Shown: positions 8,942-17,746 of the stretch, piece by piece
How the letters are laid out: each line of letters starts with the position of its first letter
Numbering within the stretch: the first letter of the stretch is position 1
From: Solibacillus sp. FSL K6-1523
Lineage (GTDB): Bacteria; Bacillota; Bacilli; Bacillales_A; Planococcaceae
Length of the DNA stretch: 64,000 nucleotides
Reading direction: 5' to 3'
Assembly: GCF_038005225.1 (NCBI RefSeq)
Contig: NZ_JBBOSU010000001.1
Coordinates: 1,476,001-1,540,000 of the forward strand
Made by a program: the position numbers and the translations under genes
Notes under the pieces: model-generated
Seen by the model: the letters and a program-made list of their open reading frames with translations, nothing else
Databases searched by the model: none
Told to the model about the DNA's origin: nothing

Positions 8942-9505
8942 TTATTTCACAATACCAATATGATCTAATGGATAAAATCGAATGTTCGCTTTACCAATAA
9001 CAGTATCTATCGCTATTAATCCGACTCTTGGATCTCGACTATCTGTACTATTCACACGATTATCACCTAATACGAATAAATAGCCTTCAGGAATAGTTGA
9101 CACATTCGCTAAATCTTCAAGCGTAAAATCCTGTGTTAAAGTACCGTATCCCATTAATTGCGCTTTATATGCATCTAAATAGGGCTCGTCATAAGGGGTA
9201 CCATTTATGTACAGCACGTCATCTTTGTATGCAATATGGTCACCAGGTAAGCCAATCACTCGTTTAATATAATTGGTTTCTTCAGTCGTGTGAAAAACAA
9301 TGACATCAAAACGTTCTAATCCAGAGATTTGTTTGCCGATAATATTTACTATAACTCGATCCCCATCTTCATACGTCGGCATCATAGATTCTCCGCTTAC
9401 AAGAATCGGTGTGAAAATGAAAGTACGTATCCCGATGACAAATACGACCGTGACAACAATAGCTTTTAACCATTCCAGTAATTCATTTTTTTCTTTTTTC
9501 TGCAA
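8942..9505 (-). CDS. type I signal peptidase
   Basis: 187 residues of the SipS/LepB family, which cleaves Sec and Tat signal peptides on the outer membrane face. It has one N-terminal membrane anchor (about residues 12-30), the catalytic Ser in SGESMMPTYEDGD, the catalytic Lys in NYIKRVIGLPGDH, and the conserved GDNRVNSTDSR box. The frame is open to ATG 9535, but TTG 9505 is preferred because GGAGGG lies eight bases before it and that ATG has no ribosome site. It is a stand-alone gene; Bacillales usually carry several such paralogues. Confidence 0.93.
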   Translation of the reverse strand: MQKKEKNELLEWLKAIVVTVVFVIGIRTFIFTPILVSGESMMPTYEDGDRVIVNIIGKQISGLERFDVIVFHTTEETNYIKRVIGLPGDHIAYKDDVLYINGTPYDEPYLDAYKAQLMGYGTLTQDFTLEDLANVSTIPEGYLFVLGDNRVNSTDSRDPRVGLIAIDTVIGKANIRFYPLDHIGIVK

Positions 9506-9552
9506 TGTTATTCCCTCCATTTCATTTTTTTTCAAATAGTATTCACGTCATA

Positions 9553-10296
9553 TTACTTGAAATACCATTTTAAAGCATTAGAATATAAAATTTTATCTGC
9601 AGCTTTTTCATCGAATAATTGCTGAACAAGTGCAATATCCGCCACTTCAAAAGGCCTTTTTGCTCTTGTTGATGGTAAGTCTGTTCCAAACATGAGTGCA
9701 TCAGGATTCGTTGTATAAATGGACTTCATGGCATTTTCTACATTTAATTCTACACGCCCAAATCCGGTAGCTTTAACGTGTACCCCTTTATCTACTAATT
9801 TCAATAAATGCGGCAGTCCTTCTTCAGACATTCCTAAATGATCTATGGAAATAGCAGGTAATTTTTCGATGGTTGATGCAATTTCAGGTAACTCTTTTGC
9901 ATCAATATACAATTCACTATGCCACCCAACCAAATCATAAACTCTTCTTGCAAAGTAGTCGAGCTTTGATAAATCCTCTGAGCCGCCCCGTTTAATATTA
10001 AATCGTAATGCTCTTACTCCGTTATTATGTAAGTTTAAAATTTCATCATCCGTCACAGTAAAAGGTAATTGTGTAACCCCACAAAATGCAGGTCCCATTT
10101 GTTTAAGTGCCTTTAATAAATAGCCTTGATCAAAACCTTGAAATGATCCAGATACAATCGCACCACCTAATACATTCAAGTGAGCTGTTTCCTGTTCATA
10201 ATTTGTGACAATGTAGCTTGGCGGTGTATAACCTTGGTTCTCGATAATCGGAAAATCAAAATCAATTATGTGAAAATGTGCATCAAAAATTCTCAT
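9553..10296 (-). CDS. amidohydrolase-family metal-dependent hydrolase
   Basis: 247 residues, TIM-barrel amidohydrolase of the Amidohydro_2 type. The N-terminal DAHFHI supplies the HxH metal pair; further ligands are probably in the SIDHLG segment and the Asp of MFGTDLPS. Such enzymes hydrolyse or decarboxylate small cyclic or aromatic acids and lactones, but the substrate cannot be read from the sequence. It sits between the signal peptidase and a divergent MFS gene and has no obvious pathway partner. Confidence 0.8.
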   Translation of the reverse strand: MRIFDAHFHIIDFDFPIIENQGYTPPSYIVTNYEQETAHLNVLGGAIVSGSFQGFDQGYLLKALKQMGPAFCGVTQLPFTVTDDEILNLHNNGVRALRFNIKRGGSEDLSKLDYFARRVYDLVGWHSELYIDAKELPEIASTIEKLPAISIDHLGMSEEGLPHLLKLVDKGVHVKATGFGRVELNVENAMKSIYTTNPDALMFGTDLPSTRAKRPFEVADIALVQQLFDEKAADKILYSNALKWYFK

Positions 10297-10400
10297 TCTA
10301 AATCATCCTCCCCTTGCTTAAATATATCAGAAAAACGAAGAATGACAATTCGGAAAAATACAATTATACTAAATTTATTAACGAATAGGGAGAGATGAAT

Positions 10401-10454
10401 ATGAAAAGCACAACACTTACTTTCTACATCAAATCGGAGGGTATGTTAGCTTAA
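10401..10454 (+). CDS. 17-residue leader peptide upstream of the MFS gene
   Basis: ATG 10401 follows GGGAGAG (10388-10394) by six bases and opens a short frame, MKSTTLTFYIKSEGMLA, ending at TAA 10452-10454. The frame itself encodes one strand of an RNA hairpin (see the attenuator entry). This layout, of a good ribosome site, a tiny ORF and then competing stems over the next ribosome site, is that of antibiotic-induced translational attenuators such as those of erm and some efflux genes. I know of no described peptide with this sequence. Expression is inferred. Confidence 0.6.
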   Translation: MKSTTLTFYIKSEGMLA

Positions 10455-10511
10455 TTTTGTGAACTTATTTTCCGGTTTGAGCATCCAATTGGAATTGCTA
10501 AAAATCGGAGG
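10429..10511 (+). promoter_or_regulatory. candidate translational attenuator of the MFS gene
   Basis: Three segments compete. Segment 1 (10429-10438, TCAAATCGGA, inside the leader ORF) can pair over 10 bp, with one G-U, to segment 2 (10471-10480, TCCGGTTTGA). Segment 2 can instead pair over 8 bp, with one G-U, to segment 3 (10502-10509, AAATCGGA), which includes the start of the MFS ribosome site GGAGG (10507-10511). The pairings are mutually exclusive, so ribosome position on the leader could decide whether the exporter's start is accessible. Confidence 0.6.
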
Positions 10512-10519
10512 ACAAAACA

Positions 10520-11704
10520 TTGAATATCAAAAATATTTACTACTTTACAACAAGTTCACGTGCATTCATCATCCAGATGGTGTTTACGCTGAACGCGATT
10601 TATTATGTATCTCAAGCTGGGCTAAATCCTTTACAACTCGTCTTGATAGGGACAATTTTAGAATTAACCATATTATTGTTTGAAATGCCAACTGGGTTGG
10701 TGGCGGACTTTTTTGGAAGAAAGATGTCATTAGTTATTGGAACGTTCATTATAGGGGCTGCTCATTTACTAGAAGGGAGTTTTCCTGAATTTTGGGCAAT
10801 TGCAGTCGGTTCTGCGTTGTGGGGGATTGGCTGGACATTTATAAGTGGTGCGGAACAAGCATGGATCACAGACGAATTGGAAAACAAAAGTTTGGATCAA
10901 GTATTTCTAAAGGGTGCACAATACAGTTCGTTTGGTGCATTTATCGGGATTCTTGTTAGTGTATTCATTGCTACTGTTTTTTCTGTACAAATAACGATTT
11001 TGATTGCGGGCTCATTGTTAGTTCTATTAGCAATCATCTCACATATGATTATGCCAGAAACGAAATTTGTAACACTTTCCCGAGAAAATCATTCTAGTTC
11101 TAAACAAATAGAATTAGCTTTAAAGGGTGGCTTGTCACAAATAAAGGGAAATCGAGTGTTATTTGCGATTGCGGCGATCACATTATTCTGGGGACTTGCT
11201 AGTGAAGGTTTTGACCGTTTATGGGGCGCACATTTTATTGAAAGTTTTAGTCTAGCAGAGGAAGATTCGATTTACTGGTTTGGAGCGTTTTATGCCATTG
11301 CGTTTCTCCTGAATATTGCAGTGCTGAAGGTTGTAGAGATTAATATGAAAGGGCGCTATACAACGATTTTGTTGCTGGCGAATAGTTTATTATCTTTCGC
11401 TATGTTGTTTTTCGCGTTTACTGAAAACTTTTTGATTGCAGTATTATTATATTGGGCAATTGCAACACTGCGAAACATCAATTACCCATTAATGAGTGTA
11501 GTAACAAACGAGCGATTGCAGTCACAAGGTAGGGCTACTGCGATTTCGATGTACGGTCAGATAGATGCGCTCGGTCAGGTAGCTGGAGGTCCCCTTGTTG
11601 GGATCATTGCACTATATACTTCGATTAATGGAGGTATTGCTTTTTCTGCAATTTTGATTATCCCCACGTTGTACTTTTTATGGAAAATGCGAAAAGAAGC
11701 TTAA
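10520..11704 (+). CDS. MFS transporter, probable drug exporter
   Basis: 394 residues with about 12 hydrophobic segments. The loop between helices 2 and 3 has the MFS motif LVADFFGRKMSL, and helix 4-5 contains ISGAEQAWITDEL, seen in DHA3-type exporters that include tetracycline and macrolide pumps. Start is TTG 10520, eight bases after GGAGG. The leader ORF and competing hairpins upstream suggest induction by a translation-inhibiting drug. The substrate is unproven. Confidence 0.8.
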   Translation: MNIKNIYYFTTSSRAFIIQMVFTLNAIYYVSQAGLNPLQLVLIGTILELTILLFEMPTGLVADFFGRKMSLVIGTFIIGAAHLLEGSFPEFWAIAVGSALWGIGWTFISGAEQAWITDELENKSLDQVFLKGAQYSSFGAFIGILVSVFIATVFSVQITILIAGSLLVLLAIISHMIMPETKFVTLSRENHSSSKQIELALKGGLSQIKGNRVLFAIAAITLFWGLASEGFDRLWGAHFIESFSLAEEDSIYWFGAFYAIAFLLNIAVLKVVEINMKGRYTTILLLANSLLSFAMLFFAFTENFLIAVLLYWAIATLRNINYPLMSVVTNERLQSQGRATAISMYGQIDALGQVAGGPLVGIIALYTSINGGIAFSAILIIPTLYFLWKMRKEA

Positions 11705-11791
11705 AAAGGTAGGAATTAAACTAAAATTGTACAAGATAAAAGTAATTTTAGAAGTAATAATACGACTTTAGAAATAGCATAATAAATAAAA

Positions 11792-11830
11792 AAAGCGCAG
11801 TAACCCTTGTAATCGGGGGTACTGCGCTTT
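11792..11830. terminator. terminator-like hairpin between the MFS gene and the bio operon
   Basis: AAAGCGCAGTA pairs with TACTGCGCTTT, extended by CCC/GGG, with a short A-tract before and TTTG after. It closely resembles the hairpin at 15709-15743 at the other end of the biotin operon, including the following TGTCAT. Confidence 0.75.
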
Positions 11831-11900
11831 GTCATCATTATTTCTGGTAAATTGTTGAGAAAAGGTATATGCAATTCAATCCACATATCGAATATCTAAT

Positions 11901-11922
11901 CAATTACGCTTCGGTGTAATTG
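11901..11922. repeat. short copy of the CAATTACGCC-type palindrome
   Basis: CAATTACGCT-TC-GGTGTAATTG, a 10-bp palindrome with one compensated variation (C to T) relative to the canonical CAATTACGCC/GGCGTAATTG end of the repeat described at 35666-35962. It is followed by a run of T, so here it may also act as a terminator. The remainder of 11705-12003 holds only this and the preceding hairpin. Confidence 0.6.
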
Positions 11923-12003
11923 ATTTTTTTGGTCATTTTTCAAAATGGGTTTTTATTATTAAATTCCGCTCAATTAAAAAATAGCATTTACAACTAAAAA
12001 TAA

Positions 12004-12036
12004 TGTGTTAACATATAAAATAATTAAGTTAACGTA
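12004..12036 (+). promoter_or_regulatory. BirA operator of the biotin operon
   Basis: GTTAAC at 12007-12012 and GTTAAC at 12028-12033 are separated by exactly 15 bp, matching the TGTTAAC-N15-GTTAACA architecture of bacterial BirA sites. It lies 22 bp before the bioD start and overlaps the likely promoter (TTTACA at 11987-11992 is a -35 candidate). Biotinyl-AMP-loaded BirA would repress the operon when biotin is plentiful. Confidence 0.88.
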
Positions 12037-12054
12037 AAAGGGAGGGGATGAACA

Positions 12055-12759
12055 ATGCAGCACTTTTGGGTAATTGGCACAGATACAGATATCGGAAAAA
12101 CATGTGTAACGGTATTATTAATGCGCCAATTACAAAAGCAGGGGCTTCGTGTGACACCTTACAAACCTGTCCAAACAGGGGAAGTAATTGAGGAAGGGCA
12201 CGCCTATTATTACGATACAACGATGTATGAAACGTATTCTTTGCAACAATTAGAACGAACTGATTTAAACGATTATTCATTTAAAGAGCCTGCATCACCA
12301 CACTTTGCAGCTCAACTAGAAGGGCAGAAAATTGATACGAAGCGCATTTTAGAGCAAATTAAACGATTAAAAAAAATGATGGATATCGTAATTTGTGAAG
12401 GTGCTGGCGGGATTTTTGTACCGCTAGATGTAAACGGAGAGGTAACGTTTCTTGATGTCATTAAGCAAAGTCAGTTGCCTGTTGTGATTGTTACGCGGAC
12501 AAAGCTTGGCACCATTAATCATACATTGTTGACGTTAGAAGCATTATATTCAAGAGGAATTGAAGTACTAGCAATTGCCTTTAATGGCGACACAGGAAGC
12601 GCATTAGAACGTAATAATATCGAGACGATTTTACAGCATCATCCCAAACCATATGCAATCATTCCACAGTATAAAGAACTTTCCGAAGTCATGGATCATT
12701 CCATAACAAATACATCATTATATGAAAGGCTGTATCAATATGACACAAAAATTATCTGA
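12055..12759 (+). CDS. bioD: dethiobiotin synthase
   Basis: 234 residues. The P-loop [11 protein letters not shown] at the N terminus is diagnostic of BioD, which closes the ureido ring of 7,8-diaminopelargonate with CO2 and ATP. A downstream [11 protein letters not shown] is the second nucleotide-binding signature. ATG 12055 follows GGGAGGGG. It is the first gene of bioD-bioA-bioY-bioB; its end overlaps bioA by 20 bases. Confidence 0.95.
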   Translation: MQHFWVIGTDTDIGKTCVTVLLMRQLQKQGLRVTPYKPVQTGEVIEEGHAYYYDTTMYETYSLQQLERTDLNDYSFKEPASPHFAAQLEGQKIDTKRILEQIKRLKKMMDIVICEGAGGIFVPLDVNGEVTFLDVIKQSQLPVVIVTRTKLGTINHTLLTLEALYSRGIEVLAIAFNGDTGSALERNNIETILQHHPKPYAIIPQYKELSEVMDHSITNTSLYERLYQYDTKII

Positions 12760-14107
12760 CTTGCAAGAAAGGGATTTAAAACATGTATGGCATCCGTGCT
12801 CACAGATGAAGGATTATGAGCAATTTCCGCCAATTGTCATTGAACGGGGTGAAGGGGTGTGGCTTTATGATGAGCACGGCAATCGATATTTAGATGCCGT
12901 ATCTTCTTGGTGGGTAAATTTATTTGGTCATGCGAACTCACGCATAAGCCAAGCGTTAAGCGAGCAAGCCTTTCAGCTGGAACATACAATATTTGCGAAT
13001 TTCACACATGAGCCTGCCATTCGCGTTGCCGAAAAATTAGTCGCTTTAACTCCAGAGGGCTTAAACAAAGTCTTTTTTGCGGATAATGGTTCTTCCTCTA
13101 TTGAAATTGCATTGAAAATGAGCTTTCAATTTCATATGCAAAGTGGCGATACTAAGAAAAAACGCTTTCTTGCATTAACAGATGCGTATCATGGCGAGAC
13201 ACTTGGAGCGCTATCGGTCGGGGGTGTAGACCTGTATAACGACGTATATCAACCGCTCTTACTCGATACTGTACGTGCACAAGGACCCGATTGTTTCCGC
13301 TGTCTATTCAATGAACAACCGACAAGTTGCCAAGCGCAATGTATTCATTTTGTGGAAGAGGAATTAATTTTACATCATGAGGAAATTACCGCTGTTATTA
13401 TAGAGCCACTTATTCAGGCAGCCGCTGGAATGAAAATGTATCCACCGATTTATTTAGAACGACTTAGAACTTTGTGTACAAAATACAATGTGCATTTAAT
13501 TGCTGATGAAATTGCGGTTGGATTTGGTCGAACGGGTACTATGTTTGCCTGTGAGCAAGCGAATATTTCGCCAGATTTTATGTGCCTGTCAAAAGGATTA
13601 ACAGGTGGCTACTTACCGCTATCGGTCGTATTAACAACGGATGCGATTTACGATGCCTTTTATGATGATTACAACAAAATGAAGGCCTTTTTACATTCGC
13701 ATAGCTATACAGGGAACACGCTCGCTTGTCGGGTGGCACTAGAAGTTTTGACGATATTTGAAGAGGAAAACTACATCGAAATTGTGCAACGTAAAGGTGA
13801 TTATATGAGAAAGTTAGCAATTGAAGCATTTAGTGAGCTTCCATTTGTAGGTGAGTATCGTCAAGTTGGGCTAGTTGGTGCAATCGAGCTAGTAGAAAAT
13901 CGGGTTTCAAAACAACCGTTGCCGAGCGAGGAGCGGATTGGCTATCAAATTTATAAAATGGCACTAGCAAAAGGATTACTCATTCGTCCACTGGGGAATA
14001 TTTTATATTTTATGCCGCCGTATATTATTACAGATGAGGAAATGCGTTTCATGATTCAGACGACAAAAGAAACAATCAAACAATTTTTTGCAAAGAGGGA
14101 GGGGTAA
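12740..14107 (+). CDS. bioA: adenosylmethionine-8-amino-7-oxononanoate aminotransferase
   Basis: 455 residues, class-III PLP aminotransferase that makes 7,8-diaminopelargonate using SAM as amino donor. It begins [19 protein letters not shown] with the BioA-typical [10 protein letters not shown], and the PLP lysine is in [14 protein letters not shown] prefer ATG 12740 over the in-frame ATG 12722 because the family usually begins with a short lead before WHP; both overlap bioD, so initiation is coupled in either case. Confidence 0.94.
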   Translation: MTQKLSDLQERDLKHVWHPCSQMKDYEQFPPIVIERGEGVWLYDEHGNRYLDAVSSWWVNLFGHANSRISQALSEQAFQLEHTIFANFTHEPAIRVAEKLVALTPEGLNKVFFADNGSSSIEIALKMSFQFHMQSGDTKKKRFLALTDAYHGETLGALSVGGVDLYNDVYQPLLLDTVRAQGPDCFRCLFNEQPTSCQAQCIHFVEEELILHHEEITAVIIEPLIQAAAGMKMYPPIYLERLRTLCTKYNVHLIADEIAVGFGRTGTMFACEQANISPDFMCLSKGLTGGYLPLSVVLTTDAIYDAFYDDYNKMKAFLHSHSYTGNTLACRVALEVLTIFEEENYIEIVQRKGDYMRKLAIEAFSELPFVGEYRQVGLVGAIELVENRVSKQPLPSEERIGYQIYKMALAKGLLIRPLGNILYFMPPYIITDEEMRFMIQTTKETIKQFFAKREG

Positions 14108-14110
14108 GGG

Positions 14111-14701
14111 ATGCAACACCGACAAAAAACGTTATCACTTGTAATGGTGGCGATGTTTGCCGCATTAACAGCAATTGGCGCATTTATTAAAGTACCATTG
14201 CCAGTCGTACCATTTACATTACAAATTGTTTTTGTTTTTTTAGCAGGGTGTTTACTCGGTAGTCGGAATGGTTTGCTTAGTCAACTTGTGTATATCGGTA
14301 TTGGTTTAGTTGGATTACCTGTCTTTACGCAAGGTGGAGGAATTACATACGTGATGCAGCCGACTTTTGGTTTTTTAATAGGCTTCGCGCTTGCCGCATT
14401 TGTTATCGGTAAGCTACTTGAAAAAGTAGAAGTGCCAACAAAGTGGCATTTTATCGCCGTTAATATTGTAGGTCTTCTACTTATTTATGCAATCGCGGTA
14501 CCATATTTATATGTCTCGTTGAATTTTTGGCTAGGCGTGCAAACGAGTTGGTCACATGTATTTTTAGTTGGATTTTTAAATAGTATCCTAGCCGATTTTT
14601 GCTTAGCGATCGTATCGGCATTTTTAGCGGAACGATTGTATAAAGTATTACGTTCGGCAAGAGCAATTGAAATAAAACAGATGGAAAAGGAGCTTGCATA
14701 A
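14111..14701 (+). CDS. bioY: biotin ECF transporter S component BioY
   Basis: 196 residues, six predicted membrane segments. The motif GCLLGSRNGLLSQLVYIGIGLVG (given as GCLLGSRNGL then LVYIGIGLVGLP) and FTQGGG are typical of BioY, the substrate-binding component that pairs with EcfA/EcfT to import biotin. ATG 14111 follows GGGAGGGG. The stop TAA shares its last base with the bioB ATG. The operon thus combines uptake and late biosynthesis. Confidence 0.93.
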   Translation: MQHRQKTLSLVMVAMFAALTAIGAFIKVPLPVVPFTLQIVFVFLAGCLLGSRNGLLSQLVYIGIGLVGLPVFTQGGGITYVMQPTFGFLIGFALAAFVIGKLLEKVEVPTKWHFIAVNIVGLLLIYAIAVPYLYVSLNFWLGVQTSWSHVFLVGFLNSILADFCLAIVSAFLAERLYKVLRSARAIEIKQMEKELA

Positions 14702-15699
14702 TGAATTGGACACAGTTAGCAGAAGAAGTTATTGAGGGGAAATTATTAAGTAATGATGAGGCGCTAGCCATTTTAAATAGCGATGATGATGAGTTACTAA
14801 AATTAATGGATGGTGCATTTACCATTCGAAAACATTATTACGGCAAAAAAGTAAAATTGAATATGATAATGAATGCGAAAAGTGGTTATTGCCCAGAGGA
14901 TTGTGGCTATTGTTCGCAATCATCTAAATCTACTGCACCGATCGATAAGTATCCTTTTATTACAAAAGAAGAGATTTTAGAAGGGGCTAAACGTGCATTT
15001 GATAATAAAATTGGGACGTACTGTATCGTTGCGAGTGGACGTGGCCCGACGCGTAAAGATGTGAATGTCGTAAGTGAAGCCGTGACGGAGATTAAAGAAA
15101 AATATGGTTTAAAAGTTTGTGCTTGCTTAGGGTTATTAAAGGAAGAGCAAGCACAACAATTAAAAGAGGCGGGGGTAGATCGTTACAATCATAACTTAAA
15201 TACATCGGAGCGCCATCATTCGTATATTACGACATCTCATACATATGAGGACCGTATCAATACAGTGGAAACTGTAAAAAAACATGGGATTTCACCTTGC
15301 TCCGGTGCCATTATTGGGATGAAGGAAACGAAGGAAGATGTGGTAGAAATTGGACGAGCGCTTTATGAACTAGATGCGGATTCTATTCCTATCAATTTCT
15401 TAAATGCCATTGACGGGACAAAACTAGAAGGCACGAAAGAATTAAACCCACGTTATTGTTTAAAAGTGTTAGCGCTATTCCGTTATATGAACCCGACAAA
15501 GGAAATTAGAATTTCAGGTGGGCGAGAAATCAATCTTGGATCATTACAACCACTAGGTATGTACGCAGCAAACAGTATTTTTGTAGGCGACTATTTAACA
15601 ACAGCAGGGCAAGAGGTGAATAGTGATTACCAAATGCTAACAGATATCGGCTTTGAGATCGAGTTAACAGAAAAGCAGGAAGAGGTATTTTGTTCATGA
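14701..15699 (+). CDS. bioB: biotin synthase
   Basis: 332 residues, radical-SAM enzyme inserting sulfur into dethiobiotin. The SAM-cluster motif CPEDCGYCSQS is present, as are the segments YNHNLNTSERHH and GGREINLGSLQPLGMYAANS. It is the last gene of the operon, preceded by AAGGAG. The order D-A-Y-B is that reported for Bacillus sphaericus. The pimelate-side genes (bioW/F/X or bioI) are absent from this window and must lie elsewhere. Confidence 0.96.
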   Translation: MNWTQLAEEVIEGKLLSNDEALAILNSDDDELLKLMDGAFTIRKHYYGKKVKLNMIMNAKSGYCPEDCGYCSQSSKSTAPIDKYPFITKEEILEGAKRAFDNKIGTYCIVASGRGPTRKDVNVVSEAVTEIKEKYGLKVCACLGLLKEEQAQQLKEAGVDRYNHNLNTSERHHSYITTSHTYEDRINTVETVKKHGISPCSGAIIGMKETKEDVVEIGRALYELDADSIPINFLNAIDGTKLEGTKELNPRYCLKVLALFRYMNPTKEIRISGGREINLGSLQPLGMYAANSIFVGDYLTTAGQEVNSDYQMLTDIGFEIELTEKQEEVFCS

Positions 15700-15708
15700 A
15701 TATAAATA

Positions 15709-15743
15709 AGCGCAGCATCCCTATTACCTCGGGTTGCTGCGCT
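15709..15743. terminator. terminator of the bio operon
   Basis: AGCGCAGCA (15709-15717) pairs with TGCTGCGCT (15735-15743), extended by CCC/GGG. It lies between the convergent bioB and kynB genes and is a sequence relative of the hairpin at 11792-11830. Confidence 0.75.
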
Positions 15744-15753
15744 CTGTCATAAT

Positions 15754-16371
15754 TTAAGGTATTTTCCGGATAATAGCTCGTACTGGTGCCCCGTCCGCGC
15801 CTTCTACTTTTAAAGGCAAGGCAATTAAATCATAAAAACCTTGTTCAACCGTTTCAAGTATTAAACCTTCGACAATATGAATGCCCGCTTTATATAAAGC
15901 ATGATGCGCACTTACTTCTTTACTATCTAATGGATCAACAGAAGGATTGTCAACACCGACTAAAACGACCCCTTTATCTTGTAAAAAAGGCGCGACGTCC
16001 GGATGAATTACAGGGATTGTCGTTGGAAACTGCGAACATATGGCATCAACTGTTTTAAATAAAATCCGCTGAACGCCTTTAAAATCAACGGCACTCAACA
16101 TCTCATGTGTAATTTCTGCAGCTCCTCTACAATCCATTACAAAACATTGCCCGATAAACACGTTCACATCGAGCTGATCCATTTTTTCACCATCATTATT
16201 AAAGTGAAAAGGGGCATCAGCATGTGTTCCGATATGCATGGAAGTTGTCATTTTTCCGATATTAACTGAACCTGTTTGATCTTTTGTATAACCCACTTCA
16301 AAATGAAATGGTGTATCACCTGGCCAGTTTGGCATGCCAGCTTTTAATGTTTGCGTAATATCAATCCACAT
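15754..16371 (-). CDS. kynB: kynurenine formamidase
   Basis: 205 residues of the bacterial cyclase/KynB family. The metal site HIGTHADAPFHF (HxGTHxDxPxH) is intact, and the C-terminal LPLKVEGADGAPVRAI is typical. It hydrolyses N-formylkynurenine to kynurenine and formate. ATG 16371 follows AGAGGTG. It is last in kynU-kynA-transporter-kynB, all on the minus strand. Confidence 0.93.
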   Translation of the reverse strand: MWIDITQTLKAGMPNWPGDTPFHFEVGYTKDQTGSVNIGKMTTSMHIGTHADAPFHFNNDGEKMDQLDVNVFIGQCFVMDCRGAAEITHEMLSAVDFKGVQRILFKTVDAICSQFPTTIPVIHPDVAPFLQDKGVVLVGVDNPSVDPLDSKEVSAHHALYKAGIHIVEGLILETVEQGFYDLIALPLKVEGADGAPVRAIIRKIP

Positions 16372-16380
16372 AGTGCACCT

Positions 16381-17727
16381 CTAATATTGAATAATTAAAT
16401 ACACTAGAACAGTAAAAATAACCAAGGGAACAACAATTGTCATTAAGAAACGATACGTTTTATAAAAACCTTCGCCCATTTTACTTCCTTGAAGAAGCTC
16501 ATTTTTTACTACATTTTTATCCATTACATGCATAATAAATACTGCGATGAGCAAGTTGCCGATTGGTAAAATGACATTAGACACAACGAAATCTGTCGCA
16601 TCGAAAATGCTTCTGCCAAAGATTGAAACATCGCTTAATGTGCTGTACGTTAAAGTAGACGGAATCGAAGCGATAAAGACAAAAATCCCGATGATGATCG
16701 TTAATCTCGCACGTGTCATTTTGAATTTTTCAACCGTCGCAGCAACAATAATTTCATACATGCTGAACGAAGAAGTTAACGTTGCAAATAAGAATAAAAT
16801 TAAAAACAGGGCTAAAAACAGCTCACCGAAAGGCATTTGCGAAAATGCTGCAGGTAATACCATAAATAGTAATGGCGGTCCTTCAGTAACTTCCATGTCA
16901 AATGCGAATACTACTGGGAATATTGCTAAACCCGCTAAAAATGAAACGAAAATACTTAAGCCGACTACGGATCCAGCAGCGTTTGGCAAGCTCACATCTT
17001 TCTTTAAATAAGAGCTATACGTTACTAAACAAGAAAACCCGACTGCTAATGCAAAAAATGATTGCCCTAATGCATATAAAATCGATGTTGCTGTAATATT
17101 TGTGAAGTCTGGATATAAGAAAAACTTGACGCCTTCCATAGCGCCGTCAAGCGTTAATGCGCGAACGACTAAAATAAAGAACATGATGAATAATAATGGC
17201 ATCATAAATTTATTCGCTTTTTCAATCCCATTTTGAACGCCAAGCGCAATAACAATTACGTTTGCGATTGTAAATAACGCTAAACCAAGCAAAGCAATCC
17301 ACGGTGTCCCTGTCACTTGGCCAAAAAATGCGCCCGTGTCTAATGATGGCTCAATAACATTACCCACAACTGAAACGCCACTATAAATAAAAATCCATCC
17401 ACCTACAACACTGTAAAAAGAGAGTAATAAGAAGCATCCAATTATCCCTAACTTCCCAATCCATGCCCATGCTGGTGTATTTGGTGCTAAAAATCTGTAC
17501 GCTGAAACAGCCTCTTTTTGTGAGCTTCGGCCGATAATATACTCGGATAATAACATCGGAAGCCCAATGAGAAGGGTTAACACGACGAAAATTAAGAAGA
17601 ATGCACCTCCACCACTTTGACCCGCTACGTAAGGCATTTTCCAAATGGCCCCTAAGCCGATTGCAGCTCCCGTAGATGCTAATATAAAGCCGATTTTACT
17701 GGACCATTGTCCTTTGTTTTCTTTCAC
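16381..17727 (-). CDS. neurotransmitter:sodium symporter family transporter, probable tryptophan carrier
   Basis: 448 residues with 11-12 membrane segments and the NSS signature at the N terminus (GFILASTGAAIGLGAIWKMPY), which forms the sodium sites. Bacterial members carry amino acids (LeuT, and TnaT for tryptophan). Its place inside a tryptophan-degrading operon, 19 bp after kynA and 9 bp before kynB, makes tryptophan or kynurenine the likely substrate; that is inference. Start is GTG 17727 after GGGGGAA. Confidence 0.82.
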   Translation of the reverse strand: MKENKGQWSSKIGFILASTGAAIGLGAIWKMPYVAGQSGGGAFFLIFVVLTLLIGLPMLLSEYIIGRSSQKEAVSAYRFLAPNTPAWAWIGKLGIIGCFLLLSFYSVVGGWIFIYSGVSVVGNVIEPSLDTGAFFGQVTGTPWIALLGLALFTIANVIVIALGVQNGIEKANKFMMPLLFIMFFILVVRALTLDGAMEGVKFFLYPDFTNITATSILYALGQSFFALAVGFSCLVTYSSYLKKDVSLPNAAGSVVGLSIFVSFLAGLAIFPVVFAFDMEVTEGPPLLFMVLPAAFSQMPFGELFLALFLILFLFATLTSSFSMYEIIVAATVEKFKMTRARLTIIIGIFVFIASIPSTLTYSTLSDVSIFGRSIFDATDFVVSNVILPIGNLLIAVFIMHVMDKNVVKNELLQGSKMGEGFYKTYRFLMTIVVPLVIFTVLVYLIIQY

Positions 17728-17746
17728 TCAATTTCCCCCGTATCTT

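Noticed and set aside
10459-10683. 74-residue ORF overlapping the MFS start
   Set aside because: It is in another frame of the MFS gene and covers the attenuator; no ribosome site.
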